The position numbers and the translations under genes were made by a program. The notes beneath the pieces are model-generated. The model worked only from the letters and a program-made list of their open reading frames with translations, ran no database searches and was not told the DNA's origin. Below, piece after piece: positions 44,185 to 52,111 of a DNA stretch of 64,000 bases (position 1 is the stretch's first letter; every line of letters begins with the position of its first letter). The stretch is from CAVPGP01 sp963718065 (GTDB lineage Bacteria; Actinomycetota; Thermoleophilia; Gaiellales; Gaiellaceae): contig CAVQYE010000004.1 of NCBI GenBank assembly GCA_963718065.1, positions 124,001 to 188,000 on the forward strand. The letters run 5' to 3'.

Positions 44185-45909
44185 GTGACGAATCTCATTG
44201 GAATCAGGAAGTCAGGAGCGGTCTGGCGGGCACGGCTCGTAGCGTCGGCAGTGGCCATGAGCGCCGCCGTCGCAGTGGCCGGCGCTGCGGCCGCTCAGGG
44301 GAACGCAGCGTCCCCCAAGGGCGGTGATGCCCGGCATTCGTACAGGGCGCCTCGGTTCGAGTACCCGAAGCGCCAGCACCAGCGGCTGATCATCGTCGGC
44401 ACCCGGGCGAGCGACAAGATCGCGCTTCGCCTCCAGGCCGGGCGCCCAGACGTGCTTCAGGTGGACGTCGGTGACGACGGCTCCGCCGATTTCAGCTTCC
44501 ACCGCAAGCGCATCGCGGCGATCGTGGTCGATGCCCGGGCAGGCGACGACCTCGTGCGCATCGACGAGGCCAACGGAGCCTTCTCGAACACCATCCCGAC
44601 GACGATCGCGGGTGGAGACGGAAACGACACGCTCGCCGGAGGCTCGGGAGCCGAGGTGTTCTTCGGCGGCGCCGGGAACGACTCGATCGACGGCAACGGC
44701 GGCAACGACCTGGCGTTCATGGGCTCGGGCGACGACAGCTTCGTCTGGGACCCGGGCGACGGCAGTGACACGATCGAGGGCCAGGACGGCAGTGACGCAA
44801 TGGTGTTCAACGGCGCCGGCGCGGCCGAGCACGTGGACCTGTCCGCGAACCGGCACCGGCTCAGGTTCGTCCGTGACCTCGGGAACATCACGATGGACAC
44901 GCGTGGCGTGGAGCGCGTCGACTTCAACGCCCTCGGCGGGGCCGACGTGGCCACCGTCAACGATCTGACCGGTACCGACGTCACGAGCGTCAACGTCGAT
45001 CTCGCCGGGACCCTCGGCGGTTCGGCCGGTGACGCCCAGTTCGACCGCGTGATCGTCAACGGCACGGGCGGCAACGACGCGATCGACGTCAGCGGCGACG
45101 CGTCTGGCGCTTCGGTGTCTGGACTGCCGGCGCTGGTCGCCGTTCGCCACCAGGAGCCGACCGACGAGCTGGACGTCAACGGCCTCGGCGGCAACGATGC
45201 GGTCTCTGCCAAGGCGCTTGCTGCCGGGTCGATCGCATTGAGCCTCGACGGCGGGGCCGGCGACGACGTGCTTGCAGGCGGCCAGGGCATCGAGAAACTG
45301 CTCGGCGGCACGGGCAACGACTCGATCGACGGCAACGGTGGCAACGATCTGGCGTTGCTGGGCGCGGGCGACGACAGCTTCGTCTGGGATCCCGGTGACG
45401 GCAGTGACACGATCGAAGGCCAGGACGGCAGCGACACGATGGTGTTCAACGGCGCCGGCGCGGCGGAGCATGTCGACCTGTCGGCGAACGGAAGCCGGCT
45501 TCGGTTCTTCCGCGACATCGGGAACATCACGATGGACACGGCCGGCGTCGAGAACGTCGCCTTCAACGCCCTCGGCGGTGCCGACGTCACCACGGTCAAC
45601 GACCTCTCCGGTACCGACGTCAGCAGTGTCCTGGTCGATCTCGCCGGAGCCCTCGGCGGCTCCGCCGGCGACGGCCAGGCTGACCGCGTGATCGTCAACG
45701 GCACCAACGGCAACGACGCGATCAACGTCAACGGCGACGCCGGTGGCATCAAGGCGAGCGGCCTCGCTGCGACGGTCAAAGTCCTCCACTCGGAGGCTGC
45801 GAACGACCGGCTCGAGATCAACACCCTCGCGGGGCGCGACACGGTCGACTCGGGCGGCCTGGCCGCCGGGGCCATCCAGCTCCTCGTGAACGGAGTCCTC
45901 GTCCCCTGA
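44185..45909 (+). CDS. Secreted RTX-like calcium-repeat protein
   Basis: 574 residues. A signal peptide (LVASAVAMSAAVAVAGAAAAQG) is followed by repeats of the hemolysin-type form GGxGxDxLxGG/GNDSIDGNGGNDLA, which form calcium-binding beta rolls. Residues about 143-355 and 356-568 are two copies of one 213-residue unit, each holding a D-rich beta roll (DDSFVWDPGDGSDTIEGQDG) and a non-repeat half (FNALGGADV.TVNDL.GTDV). No enzymatic domain was seen, so it is probably a surface or matrix protein. GTG 44185 follows GGAAAGGAAG. Transcribed from ECF-type promoter B. Confidence 0.8.
   Translation: MTNLIGIRKSGAVWRARLVASAVAMSAAVAVAGAAAAQGNAASPKGGDARHSYRAPRFEYPKRQHQRLIIVGTRASDKIALRLQAGRPDVLQVDVGDDGSADFSFHRKRIAAIVVDARAGDDLVRIDEANGAFSNTIPTTIAGGDGNDTLAGGSGAEVFFGGAGNDSIDGNGGNDLAFMGSGDDSFVWDPGDGSDTIEGQDGSDAMVFNGAGAAEHVDLSANRHRLRFVRDLGNITMDTRGVERVDFNALGGADVATVNDLTGTDVTSVNVDLAGTLGGSAGDAQFDRVIVNGTGGNDAIDVSGDASGASVSGLPALVAVRHQEPTDELDVNGLGGNDAVSAKALAAGSIALSLDGGAGDDVLAGGQGIEKLLGGTGNDSIDGNGGNDLALLGAGDDSFVWDPGDGSDTIEGQDGSDTMVFNGAGAAEHVDLSANGSRLRFFRDIGNITMDTAGVENVAFNALGGADVTTVNDLSGTDVSSVLVDLAGALGGSAGDGQADRVIVNGTNGNDAINVNGDAGGIKASGLAATVKVLHSEAANDRLEINTLAGRDTVDSGGLAAGAIQLLVNGVLVP
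44611..45888 (+). repeat. Tandem in-frame duplication, 639-bp unit
   Basis: Two copies, 44611-45249 and 45250-45888, align with an exact 639-nt (213-codon) offset and no gaps over the parts compared. The blocks coding for NDSIDGNGGNDLA and DDSFVWDPGDGSDTIEGQDG are nearly identical at DNA level, while linkers have diverged. Confidence 0.8.
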
Positions 45910-45930
45910 GGGAAGGCTCCTCGGGAGCGC

Positions 45931-45959
45931 GTGGGGGCCCCGGCCAGCGGGGCCCCCAC
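45931..45959 (+). terminator. Terminator hairpin after the calcium-repeat gene
   Basis: Perfect 11-bp stem GTGGGGGCCCC / GGGGCCCCCAC with a 7-nt loop and no T-run, 22 nt after the stop. Confidence 0.7.
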
Positions 45960-45976
45960 ATCCGTCTCCGGCGCCC

Positions 45977-46003
45977 GGAATAACGGCCCGCGCGCGGTGT
46001 CTT
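45977..46003 (+). promoter_or_regulatory. ECF-type promoter C
   Basis: GGAATA (45977-45982), 13-nt spacer, GGTGTCTT (45996-46003). A partial inverted repeat, GGTGTC...GACACC, spans the -10 box and the expected transcript start. Confidence 0.65.
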
Positions 46004-46044
46004 TTGGAAGAGACACCAGCCACCCCAACTGAAAGGAACTCTCA

Positions 46045-46575
46045 ATGAACCGTCTTCTACTCACCGTCATCGCTCTCGCCGCCGCCGTCTCGCTCGGCGT
46101 CGGCCTGAGCGGCGTGCTTGCGGCGAATCACCAGTCCGGCTCCGGCGTGAAGGTCGCAACGGCGAGCTCAGGGCTGGGCCGAATCCTCGTCGACGGCAGC
46201 GGCCGCACCCTCTATCTGTTCGAGAAGGACAAGCACGGCAAGAGCGCTTGCGCCGGAAAATGCGCGACCGCGTGGCCGCCGCTGATCGCGTCCGGCAAGC
46301 CGCTCGCCAAGGGCGGGGCAAAGGCGTCCCTGCTCGGAACCACGAAGCGCGGAGACGGACGCCTGCAGGTCACCTACAACCACCACCCGCTGTACAGGTT
46401 CGTCAAGGACACGCGGAAGGGCCAGACGTACGGCGAGGCGATCGACGCTTTCGGCGCCGAGTGGTACGCCGTCTCACCCGCCGGAGCCAAGGTCGAGATG
46501 CACGGCGCCGCGAGCGGTGGCGGCGGCGACCCGGCCCCGAGCGACGGCGGCGGCTACGGCGGCTACGGCTACTAG
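46045..46575 (+). CDS. Secreted-repeat protein (Lipoprotein_15/COG4315 type)
   Basis: 176 residues: signal or anchor (LLLTVIALAAAVSLGVGLSG), then two copies of the secreted repeat of unknown function, ILVDGSGRTLYLFEKDKHGK ... CAGKCATAWPPL and LQVTYNHHPLYRFVKDTRKG ... GAEWYAVSP, and a Gly/Tyr-rich tail. The C-x3-C pair could bind a metal or form a disulfide. No lipobox is evident. GAAAGGA precedes the ATG. Under ECF-type promoter C, which suggests an envelope stress role. Confidence 0.8.
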   Translation: MNRLLLTVIALAAAVSLGVGLSGVLAANHQSGSGVKVATASSGLGRILVDGSGRTLYLFEKDKHGKSACAGKCATAWPPLIASGKPLAKGGAKASLLGTTKRGDGRLQVTYNHHPLYRFVKDTRKGQTYGEAIDAFGAEWYAVSPAGAKVEMHGAASGGGGDPAPSDGGGYGGYGY

Positions 46576-46593
46576 CGAGTCGCGCGGGCTTCC

Positions 46594-46625
46594 AGGGAGG
46601 GCCGTTCTCGTGACCGGCCCTCTCT
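46594..46625 (+). terminator. Terminator hairpin
   Basis: 11-bp stem AGGGAGGGCCG / CGGCCCTCTCT with one mismatch and a 10-nt loop, 19 nt after the secreted-repeat gene stop. Confidence 0.6.
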
Positions 46626-46667
46626 GCGTGCCGTGACAGCCCAGCGATCCGCCCTTCGGATCAGCCG

Positions 46668-47828
46668 CTAGATCCCGGGAACGGCGGCACCGGCGAGGTT
46701 CACTCTCCGGGCTCGCTCCATCTCGATCTGAACCTCGTCGACGTCCGCACCGGCGCGTGCCTCCGCGGTGATCCGCCGGCGCAGGAGCGCCGTCCCTTCG
46801 CGCAGGCGGTGCGCCTCGAGCCGATCTCGCTCACGCAGCTCGGCGGCGACCTCTTCGTACACGGCACCGGTGATCAGGAGGTGGGACAGCTTCATCACGA
46901 GCGCGATCAGGTCGAGACAGACGAAGAGCCCGAGTACGAACAGGATGTACCGCGAGACCTCCGGGTGCTGTTTCTCGATTGCCGAGAGCGCCTCTGCCCG
47001 GGCGAGCAGATCCTGGTCTGCGGCGATCGCCCGCACACGTGCCCCGGTTTCGGCCGTCTCGCTCGTCCGCCAGTCGTCGATCTTTGCCTGAAGGGCGGCG
47101 ATCAGCTTCCGGTCGGAGACCCGGTTGCCGGCGAGTGTCTTGCGGGCGATCGTCGCCTGAGCCGCGTAGTAGTGACACCAGTGGCCGCAGCCGGGGCGGT
47201 GCGTGCGCGAGCAGGACGGTTCGTTGTTCTCGCAGCCAGACAATCGCGTGAACTTCGTGACGCGGTTCTGCAGCGCCGTCTCGTTGTTCTTGATCGTCGC
47301 GATCCGGGCGGTCGCCTGCGCGATCTTCGGCTCGTAGAAAGCGATCGCAGCTTGCCGCGCGTCCTTCTGCTCGGCGGCCGTGGTCAGCGTCAACTGGTTG
47401 GAGATCGACGGCTTGAAGATGAACTGCACCATCGGCAGGCCGAGCACGAGCGCGAGCATCACGGAGAGCGCGGCGCGGGGAATGGCGAGCAAGAGGTTCG
47501 TCAGGCGGTTCGTCCCGAAGCTTTTGTAGATCAGCCGATCGACGACGCAGATGACCGCCGTCCACACGACGCCCAGCCAGAGGATGTGCGTGATCGGGAC
47601 GCTCCACCAGCCGCTGCCCGCGACCGCGACCGCGAAGCCGGTGACGCAAGCCATCGCCGCGATCACGAGACCCTGTGCCTCGAGGAAGCTCCGCTCACTC
47701 GGGACGAGCGCCAGGACGCGCTCGTCTGAACCGGCGAACCACGCCAGGGAGAACCTGGGCGCCTTCGCGTGCACGAAGCCGGCGGCGTTCCCGTCGGCTG
47801 CTCTTCGCATCCTGTTCAGCTCGTTCAC
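46668..47828 (-). CDS. DUF4407 membrane protein
   Basis: 386 residues, intact. Two early membrane segments (LVIAAMACVTGFAVAVAGSG, ILWLGVVWTAVICVVDRLIY), a third around SVMLALVLGLPMVQFIF, a long extracytoplasmic helical part with coiled-coil text (EPKIAQATARIATIKNNETA) and a Cys-rich insert (C-x5-C and CGHWC), then a last segment YILFVLGLFVCLDLIALVMK and a charged cytoplasmic tail. This is the DUF4407 layout. GTG 47828 follows GGAG. Function unknown. Confidence 0.78.
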   Translation of the reverse strand: MNELNRMRRAADGNAAGFVHAKAPRFSLAWFAGSDERVLALVPSERSFLEAQGLVIAAMACVTGFAVAVAGSGWWSVPITHILWLGVVWTAVICVVDRLIYKSFGTNRLTNLLLAIPRAALSVMLALVLGLPMVQFIFKPSISNQLTLTTAAEQKDARQAAIAFYEPKIAQATARIATIKNNETALQNRVTKFTRLSGCENNEPSCSRTHRPGCGHWCHYYAAQATIARKTLAGNRVSDRKLIAALQAKIDDWRTSETAETGARVRAIAADQDLLARAEALSAIEKQHPEVSRYILFVLGLFVCLDLIALVMKLSHLLITGAVYEEVAAELRERDRLEAHRLREGTALLRRRITAEARAGADVDEVQIEMERARRVNLAGAAVPGI

Positions 47829-47980
47829 CACTCCGTGTTGTCGACCCCGTCCTTCGCCAGTCCGTTCTAACCCGCGCACCCCGTTCCGCGACTGACGCAG
47901 GTGGATCAATTTCGGACGCACGACCCGGCCGCGCCGGTGAACCGGCGCGACGCCTGGCGAGTCGTTCGCAGCAGCTTCGG

Positions 47981-48488
47981 CTAGGTGAAGATGATCTGGC
48001 CGCCGGCGGCCTTCTCGTAGAACTCGCCGACGCTGATGATCTCGTCGACCTGCGGGACGAAGTCGTCCAGCGTCAGGCCGAACATGTCGACGGTCGCCTT
48101 GCATGCGTACAGGTGGGCGCCGGAGTCGGCGACCAGCTCGATGAACTCCGGGATGGGCGGGATGTCGATCTTCTCCATCTGCCGCTTCATCATCCTCGTC
48201 GCGAGCGCCGAGAAGCCGGGCAGCGCGCCGAGCAGGGTCGGCATGTGCATGCCGGGGTTGCCGACGGTCGCGACCTTGATCTTCTCGTAGCGGTCCTTGC
48301 GGATCGCGTCGAGGCCGAAGAAGGTGAAGAAGAGGTCGGCCTCGATGCCCTTCCATGCGGGCGCCGTTGGCCATGATCAGGCCGGGGTAGATGCCCTCGA
48401 GCGAGCCCTTCGAGATCACGATCGCGACCTTCTCGATCGTCGTCGGCTCGGCCGGGGCGGTCTGCGGGTGTTCGAGCAGTTCGGTCAT
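47981..48488 (-). CDS. DsrE-family sulfur-relay protein (one frame break)
   Basis: About 168 residues of the DsrE/DsrF/DrsH-like fold (peroxiredoxin-like COG2210 group). Text: IEKVAIVISKGSLEGIYPGL, EADLFFTFFGLDAIRK, MHMPTLLGALPGFSALATRM, DSGAHLYACKATVDMFGL. The Cys in LYACKATVDMFGL is the conserved sulfur-carrying position. A break near 48362 splits the N-terminal 42 residues. AAGGAG precedes the ATG. Last gene of the SQR operon, it probably accepts persulfide sulfur. Confidence 0.8.
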
Positions 48489-48498
48489 CGTGTGCTCC

Positions 48499-48817
48499 TT
48501 AGATGCAGCCTTTGGGCTTGGGGATGCCGCCGATCTTGGCGGCGAGCTTGGCGGGCCCCTTGGGGAAGAGCTGGTAGAGCTCCTTGACGGGGACGCCGGA
48601 TTCCTTGCCGAGCGAGCGGATCGAGGGCGCGGTGCCGGTGGCGAGGTAGCGCTCGCGCATGAACCGGACGACGAGCCAGTGCCGGTCGGTCAGCTCGGCG
48701 ATGCCGTTCTCGGCGGCGATCGCCTGCGCGATCTGCTCGTTCCACTGCTCGGGGTCGGTCAGGAAGCCCTCGGCGTCGACGTCGACCGGGGCATTCGGCG
48801 ATCAGGGTCATGGTCAT
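48499..48817 (-). CDS. tusE: TusE/DsrC-family sulfur-relay protein (one frame break)
   Basis: About 105 residues. Text: EGFLTDPEQWNEQIAQAIAA, LTDRHWLVVRFMRERYLATG, KELYQLFPKGPAKLAAKIGG and the family's C-terminal KPKGCI with the penultimate Cys. There is no second Cys ten residues earlier, so it resembles TusE (sulfur transfer) rather than sulfite-reductase DsrC. A frame break lies near 48790, just after MTMTLIAEC. AAGGAG precedes ATG 48817. Confidence 0.82.
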
Positions 48818-48831
48818 GTTCGTCTCCTTGC

Positions 48832-50086
48832 TCAGGCATGGACGGGTGCGCTTCTTGCCGGCTGTCGGCATCGTCGGGCCCGATCCCGGGGATCTCGCGG
48901 CCGGGCAGCAGCGCGTGCCAGTAGACCCACTGGAACAGCAGCTTGCCGAGGTGGTTGAGCCGCGACTCGCGGAGCAGCGGCAGCCCGAACGCGGTCGGGA
49001 AGTGGCCGGGCAGCGGCTCGGTGTCGTAGTTGAAGTCGATCAGCAGCGCCTTGTGGAAGCCCGTCTCGATGAAGCAGTTGGCGTGGCCGTCGAAGGACGC
49101 CTTCGAGCTCGTCGCCGCGGAGGTAGGCGGGCGATGTTCTCGGTCCAGCAGCTCGGCCTCGAAGTGGGTGACGGAGCCGGCCTTCGAGGTCGGGAGGTCG
49201 GTCGCGTCGCCGAGCGCGAACACGTTCGGCTTCGCCGGTCGTCTGCAGCGTGTGCGGGTCGGTGGGAACGAAGCCGAGCGCGTCGCCGAGCCCGGGCGAG
49301 CGCTCGACATAGGCGGCGCCGCCGTGCAGCGGCACCGTGACGAGCAGGTCGAAGTCGAGCTCGCGGCCGTCGTAGGAGGTGAGCTTCCCACCGACGCCGT
49401 CGATCTCGCCCGCGTTGAACTCGGTCACGATCTCGATCTCCTTCTCGTCCGAGCAGATGGGTCAGATGCTCGGACGCGATCGGCTTCGTGAAGCAGCCGT
49501 CGAGCGGCGTCGCGAGCACGACCTCGCTGCGTGCGCGGATTCCGCGCTCGCGCAGGTACCAGTCGGCGAGGAAGGCGAACTCGATCGGCGCGACCGGGCA
49601 CTTGATCGGCATGTCGGCGATGTTCACGACGAGCCGGCCGCCGTCGAAGCGCTCGAGCGCCCTCGCGAGCGCAACGGCGCCGGGCGGGTCGTAGAAGGTG
49701 AAGACGCGCTCGTTCCAGCCCGGGCCCGTCATTCCCTCGGTCTCCTCCGGCTGGAGCCGCACGCCGCTCGCGACGACGAGCACGTCGTACGGAAGCACCG
49801 TGCCGTCGTCGAGCAGCACCTCGTCGCGGTCGACCCAGACCTCCTCGACCTCGTTCTCGTGGAAGACGATGCCGTTTCGCAACTGGCGCCGGCGCGGCCG
49901 GACGATCTCCTCGAGCTGCGCCAGGCCGAAGGGGACGAAGAGCAGCCCGGGCTGATAGACGTGCAGGTCGTCGCGGTCGACGACGTGGATCTCCGCCTCG
50001 TCGACGTCGAAGCGACGCCGCAGCCGGTTGGCGGTCAGGGTGCCGCCGGTCCCGCCACCGAGGATCACGATCTGCTTTCTCGCCAT
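48832..50086 (-). CDS. sqr: Sulfide:quinone oxidoreductase-like flavoprotein (frame-broken)
   Basis: FAD protein of about 415 residues. N-terminal QIVILGGGTGGTLTANRLRR, then DDLHVYQPGLLFVPFGLAQ, C163 in MPIKCPVAPIEFAF, FALGDATDLPTSKAGSVTHF and a second Cys in HANCFIETG, matching the two key active-site cysteines of SQR. The C-terminal amphipathic stretch LGKLLFQWVYWHALLPGREI fits membrane attachment. Breaks near 49460, 49245, 49130 and 48870; the exact stop (about 48832) depends on the last one. GGGAGG precedes ATG 50086. First gene of the sulfur operon. Confidence 0.82.
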
Positions 50087-50174
50087 TGCGCGCCTCCCGA
50101 GATGCCGCCTGCTTGGTCTGCCCAGTACCTCGCCGCCAGGCGGCCGGACGCCATCCGCGGCCGCCCCGACCGGG

Positions 50175-50210
50175 CTACGGACAACTACTCAGCTGCGTAG
50201 TTGTCCGTAG
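50175..50210. promoter_or_regulatory. Perfect 14-bp inverted repeat (ArsR-type operator)
   Basis: CTACGGACAACTAC, 8-nt spacer, GTAGTTGTCCGTAG, without mismatch, in the gap between the divergent SQR operon and the membrane-protein/arsR operon. Its ACAACTA half-site also appears in the operator of the paralogous ArsR at 54.6 kb. Confidence 0.7.
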
Positions 50211-50284
50211 ACGGATCAGCGCCGCTGCGGATGGGAGCGACGCCGGCCAGGCGGAGAACCCAGGGCAGACAAAAGGAGGCCACG

Positions 50285-50956
50285 ATGAATCGCAAGGTGC
50301 TCTGGGCAGTGCTCGTGATCGGGCTGGCGCTCGTGATCGCACCATTCGCCCTCTCATTGCCGGGCAAGGCGGCCGCGGGCGAGCGGATGATGAACGGCTT
50401 CCAGCCGATCATGCAGCCCGACCAGGTCAAGACGACCGCTGCCTACTACAACGACGTGTTCGTGCCGCTCGGCAAGGTCACGCCGATGATGAGCGCCCAG
50501 AACGTCGCCAAGTTCCAGGCGTACCTGAAGGGATTCGGCGGCATGCAGACCGACGCCGGCGAGCTCGTGCCGATGCTGGCGCAGGCGATGCAGATGTCGC
50601 CGGCGCAGGTCCAGACGATGATGGCGACGCAGCTGCCCGCGATGTCGGCGATGCTGCAGAACCTGCCTGCGATGCAGCGCGACTTCGGCGGCCTGCTGGG
50701 TACGATGCACGCGAACGTCGGCATCTTCTCGCGCGTGCCCGCCGGGCTCCAGCACTACGAGCCGCTGGTCACGACGATGCAGGCGAACGTCGACAACTAC
50801 GAGCAGGTCAGCAGCCTGCCGGACTTCCGGCTGTTCACGGTCTTCTTCGTCGTCCCCGGCGTGCTCTTGATCCTCCTCGCCGGCTTCGGCCTCTACGGCG
50901 ACCGCCTCGCGTCGAAGATCACCTTCCACCACCACGCTCGGCCGACGCACGCATGA
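50285..50956 (+). CDS. Methionine-rich two-TM membrane protein
   Basis: 223 residues, unrecognised. An N-terminal membrane segment (VLWAVLVIGLALVIAPFALS), a helical extracytoplasmic middle very rich in Met and Gln (PMLAQAMQMSPAQVQTMMA, TQLPAMSAMLQNLPAMQRD), and a C-terminal segment LFTVFFVVPGVLLILLAGFG with a short His-rich cytoplasmic tail (FHHHA). Met-rich outer domains can bind copper(I) or pack as helices. It ends in an ATGA overlap with a possible longer start of the arsR gene and is under the 50175 operator. Confidence 0.6.
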   Translation: MNRKVLWAVLVIGLALVIAPFALSLPGKAAAGERMMNGFQPIMQPDQVKTTAAYYNDVFVPLGKVTPMMSAQNVAKFQAYLKGFGGMQTDAGELVPMLAQAMQMSPAQVQTMMATQLPAMSAMLQNLPAMQRDFGGLLGTMHANVGIFSRVPAGLQHYEPLVTTMQANVDNYEQVSSLPDFRLFTVFFVVPGVLLILLAGFGLYGDRLASKITFHHHARPTHA

Positions 50957-51024
50957 ACGCGATCGGAGTCACCGGTGAGGGCCTGCCCGTCGAGGCCCTC
51001 ACCCCGCAACAGGGAGACCGAACG

Positions 51025-51366
51025 ATGGCCGTCTCGCACCCACTTCCCGCCGACCTCGTCGAGCTGATCGCCGCGCGCTTCCGCGCGCTGAGCGAGCCGG
51101 TACGGATCAAGCTGCTCGAACGGCTCTGTGCCGGCGAGGCGAGCGTGCACGAGCTGACCGAGTTGGTCGGCACGACGCAGCAGAACGTCTCCAAGCATCT
51201 CGGCGTGCTGCAGCATGCCGGCATCGTCGCGCGGCGCAAAGAGGGGAACTTCGCCTACTACCGGGTCGTCGACGAGGGCGTCTTCTCGCTCTGCGAGGCC
51301 GTCTGCGGCAGCCTCCAGCGAGAGGTCGAATCGCGCCGCCGCCTCCTCGAGCGCGTGAGCGCCTGA
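51025..51366 (+). CDS. ArsR-family regulator (candidate persulfide/redox sensor)
   Basis: 113 residues. Winged helix: FRALSEPVRIKLLERLCAGE, HELTELVGTTQQNVSKHLGV, then RRKEGNFAYYRVVDEGVFSL. Cysteines are C35 (helix 2-3) and C90, C94 (last helix), broadly like the paired cysteines of SqrR/BigR sulfide sensors. AGGGAG precedes ATG 51025; an in-frame ATG at 50953 (overlapping the previous stop) would add 24 residues. Placed between sulfur genes and a glutaredoxin, it probably binds the 50175 repeat. Confidence 0.82.
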   Translation: MAVSHPLPADLVELIAARFRALSEPVRIKLLERLCAGEASVHELTELVGTTQQNVSKHLGVLQHAGIVARRKEGNFAYYRVVDEGVFSLCEAVCGSLQREVESRRRLLERVSA

Positions 51367-51629
51367 TGCTCGAGCTGTACCAGACCGAGTGGTGCCCGGC
51401 TTCGCGACGCGTCCGCGAACGCCTGACCGAGCTCGGCCTCGACTACTTCGTCCACCAGGTGCCCGTCGCGCGTGGCGAGCGAGCCGTCCTTCTCGAGGCG
51501 ACCGGCACCGATACGATCCCGACGCTCGTGCTCGAAGACGGGACGGCCGTCGTGGGCGAGGACGCGATCGGCGCCTACCTCGATGCGCACGTTACGTCGA
51601 TCCCCCCGAAGCCGAGGCCCACCGTTTGA
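51366..51629 (+). CDS. Glutaredoxin-like protein
   Basis: 87 residues of the glutaredoxin/GST N-terminal fold: LELYQTEWCPASRRVRERL with a CPAS active site (single Cys), then DTIPTLVLEDGTAVVGEDAI, the cis-Pro and glutathione-site region. It overlaps the arsR stop as TGATG. A monothiol site suggests thiol or persulfide handling rather than ribonucleotide reduction. Confidence 0.78.
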   Translation: MLELYQTEWCPASRRVRERLTELGLDYFVHQVPVARGERAVLLEATGTDTIPTLVLEDGTAVVGEDAIGAYLDAHVTSIPPKPRPTV

Positions 51630-51672
51630 AGGCGGCCAAGGCCCGCCGCCGCTACCTGGAGGAGGAATGCGA

Positions 51673-52074
51673 ATGCTCACCACCGGTTACACGCTGAGCG
51701 CAACGACATCGCTGGCGTTCGCCGACGCCGTCGAGCGCACAAGAGCCGAGCTGAAGACTGAGGGCTTCGGTGTTCTCTGCGAGATCGACGTGCAGGCGAC
51801 GCTGCGCGAGAAGCTCGGAGTCGAAGGCGAGCCGTACGTGATTCTCGGCGCCTGCAACCCGCCGCTCGCGCATCAGGCGCTCCAGGTAGAGCCCGACCTG
51901 GGCGTGCTGCTGCCCTGCAACGTCGTCGTCTACCGCCGCGAGGGCGAGACGCACATCTCGGCGATCGACGCGGAACGGATGCTCTCGATCGTCGACAGCG
52001 ACGAGCTCGGCCCGGTCGCCGCGGAGGTGAAGAGCCGGCTCGGAGCAGTCGTCGAGCGTGTAGCGGCGGGCTGA
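51673..52074 (+). CDS. DUF302 protein
   Basis: 133 residues. Family text: FADAVERTRAELKTEGFGVL, TLREKLGVEGEPYVILGACN, PPLAHQALQVEPDLGVLLPC, NVVVYRREGE. The two cysteines in GACNPP and LLPCNV are conserved in many DUF302 proteins. ATG 51673 is preferred because GGAGGAGG (51658-51665) is 7 nt before it, and only 1 nt before ATG 51667. Last gene of the ArsR operon; often found with thiol and sulfur genes, function unknown. Confidence 0.8.
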   Translation: MLTTGYTLSATTSLAFADAVERTRAELKTEGFGVLCEIDVQATLREKLGVEGEPYVILGACNPPLAHQALQVEPDLGVLLPCNVVVYRREGETHISAIDAERMLSIVDSDELGPVAAEVKSRLGAVVERVAAG

Positions 52075-52111
52075 GCCGAGAAAGCGTTCGCTTACTGCTC
52101 GGCCGTGCTCC

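Noticed and set aside
44212..46023. 603-codon open frame antisense to the calcium-repeat gene
   Set aside because: The sense strand has a signal peptide, repeat motifs, promoter and ribosome site. The antisense text is low-complexity Arg/Val/Asp of the kind produced opposite GC-rich repeats.
48499..48817. Dissimilatory sulfite-reductase subunit DsrC
   Set aside because: Only the penultimate cysteine is present; the second conserved DsrC cysteine ten residues earlier is missing and no dsrAB genes are nearby.
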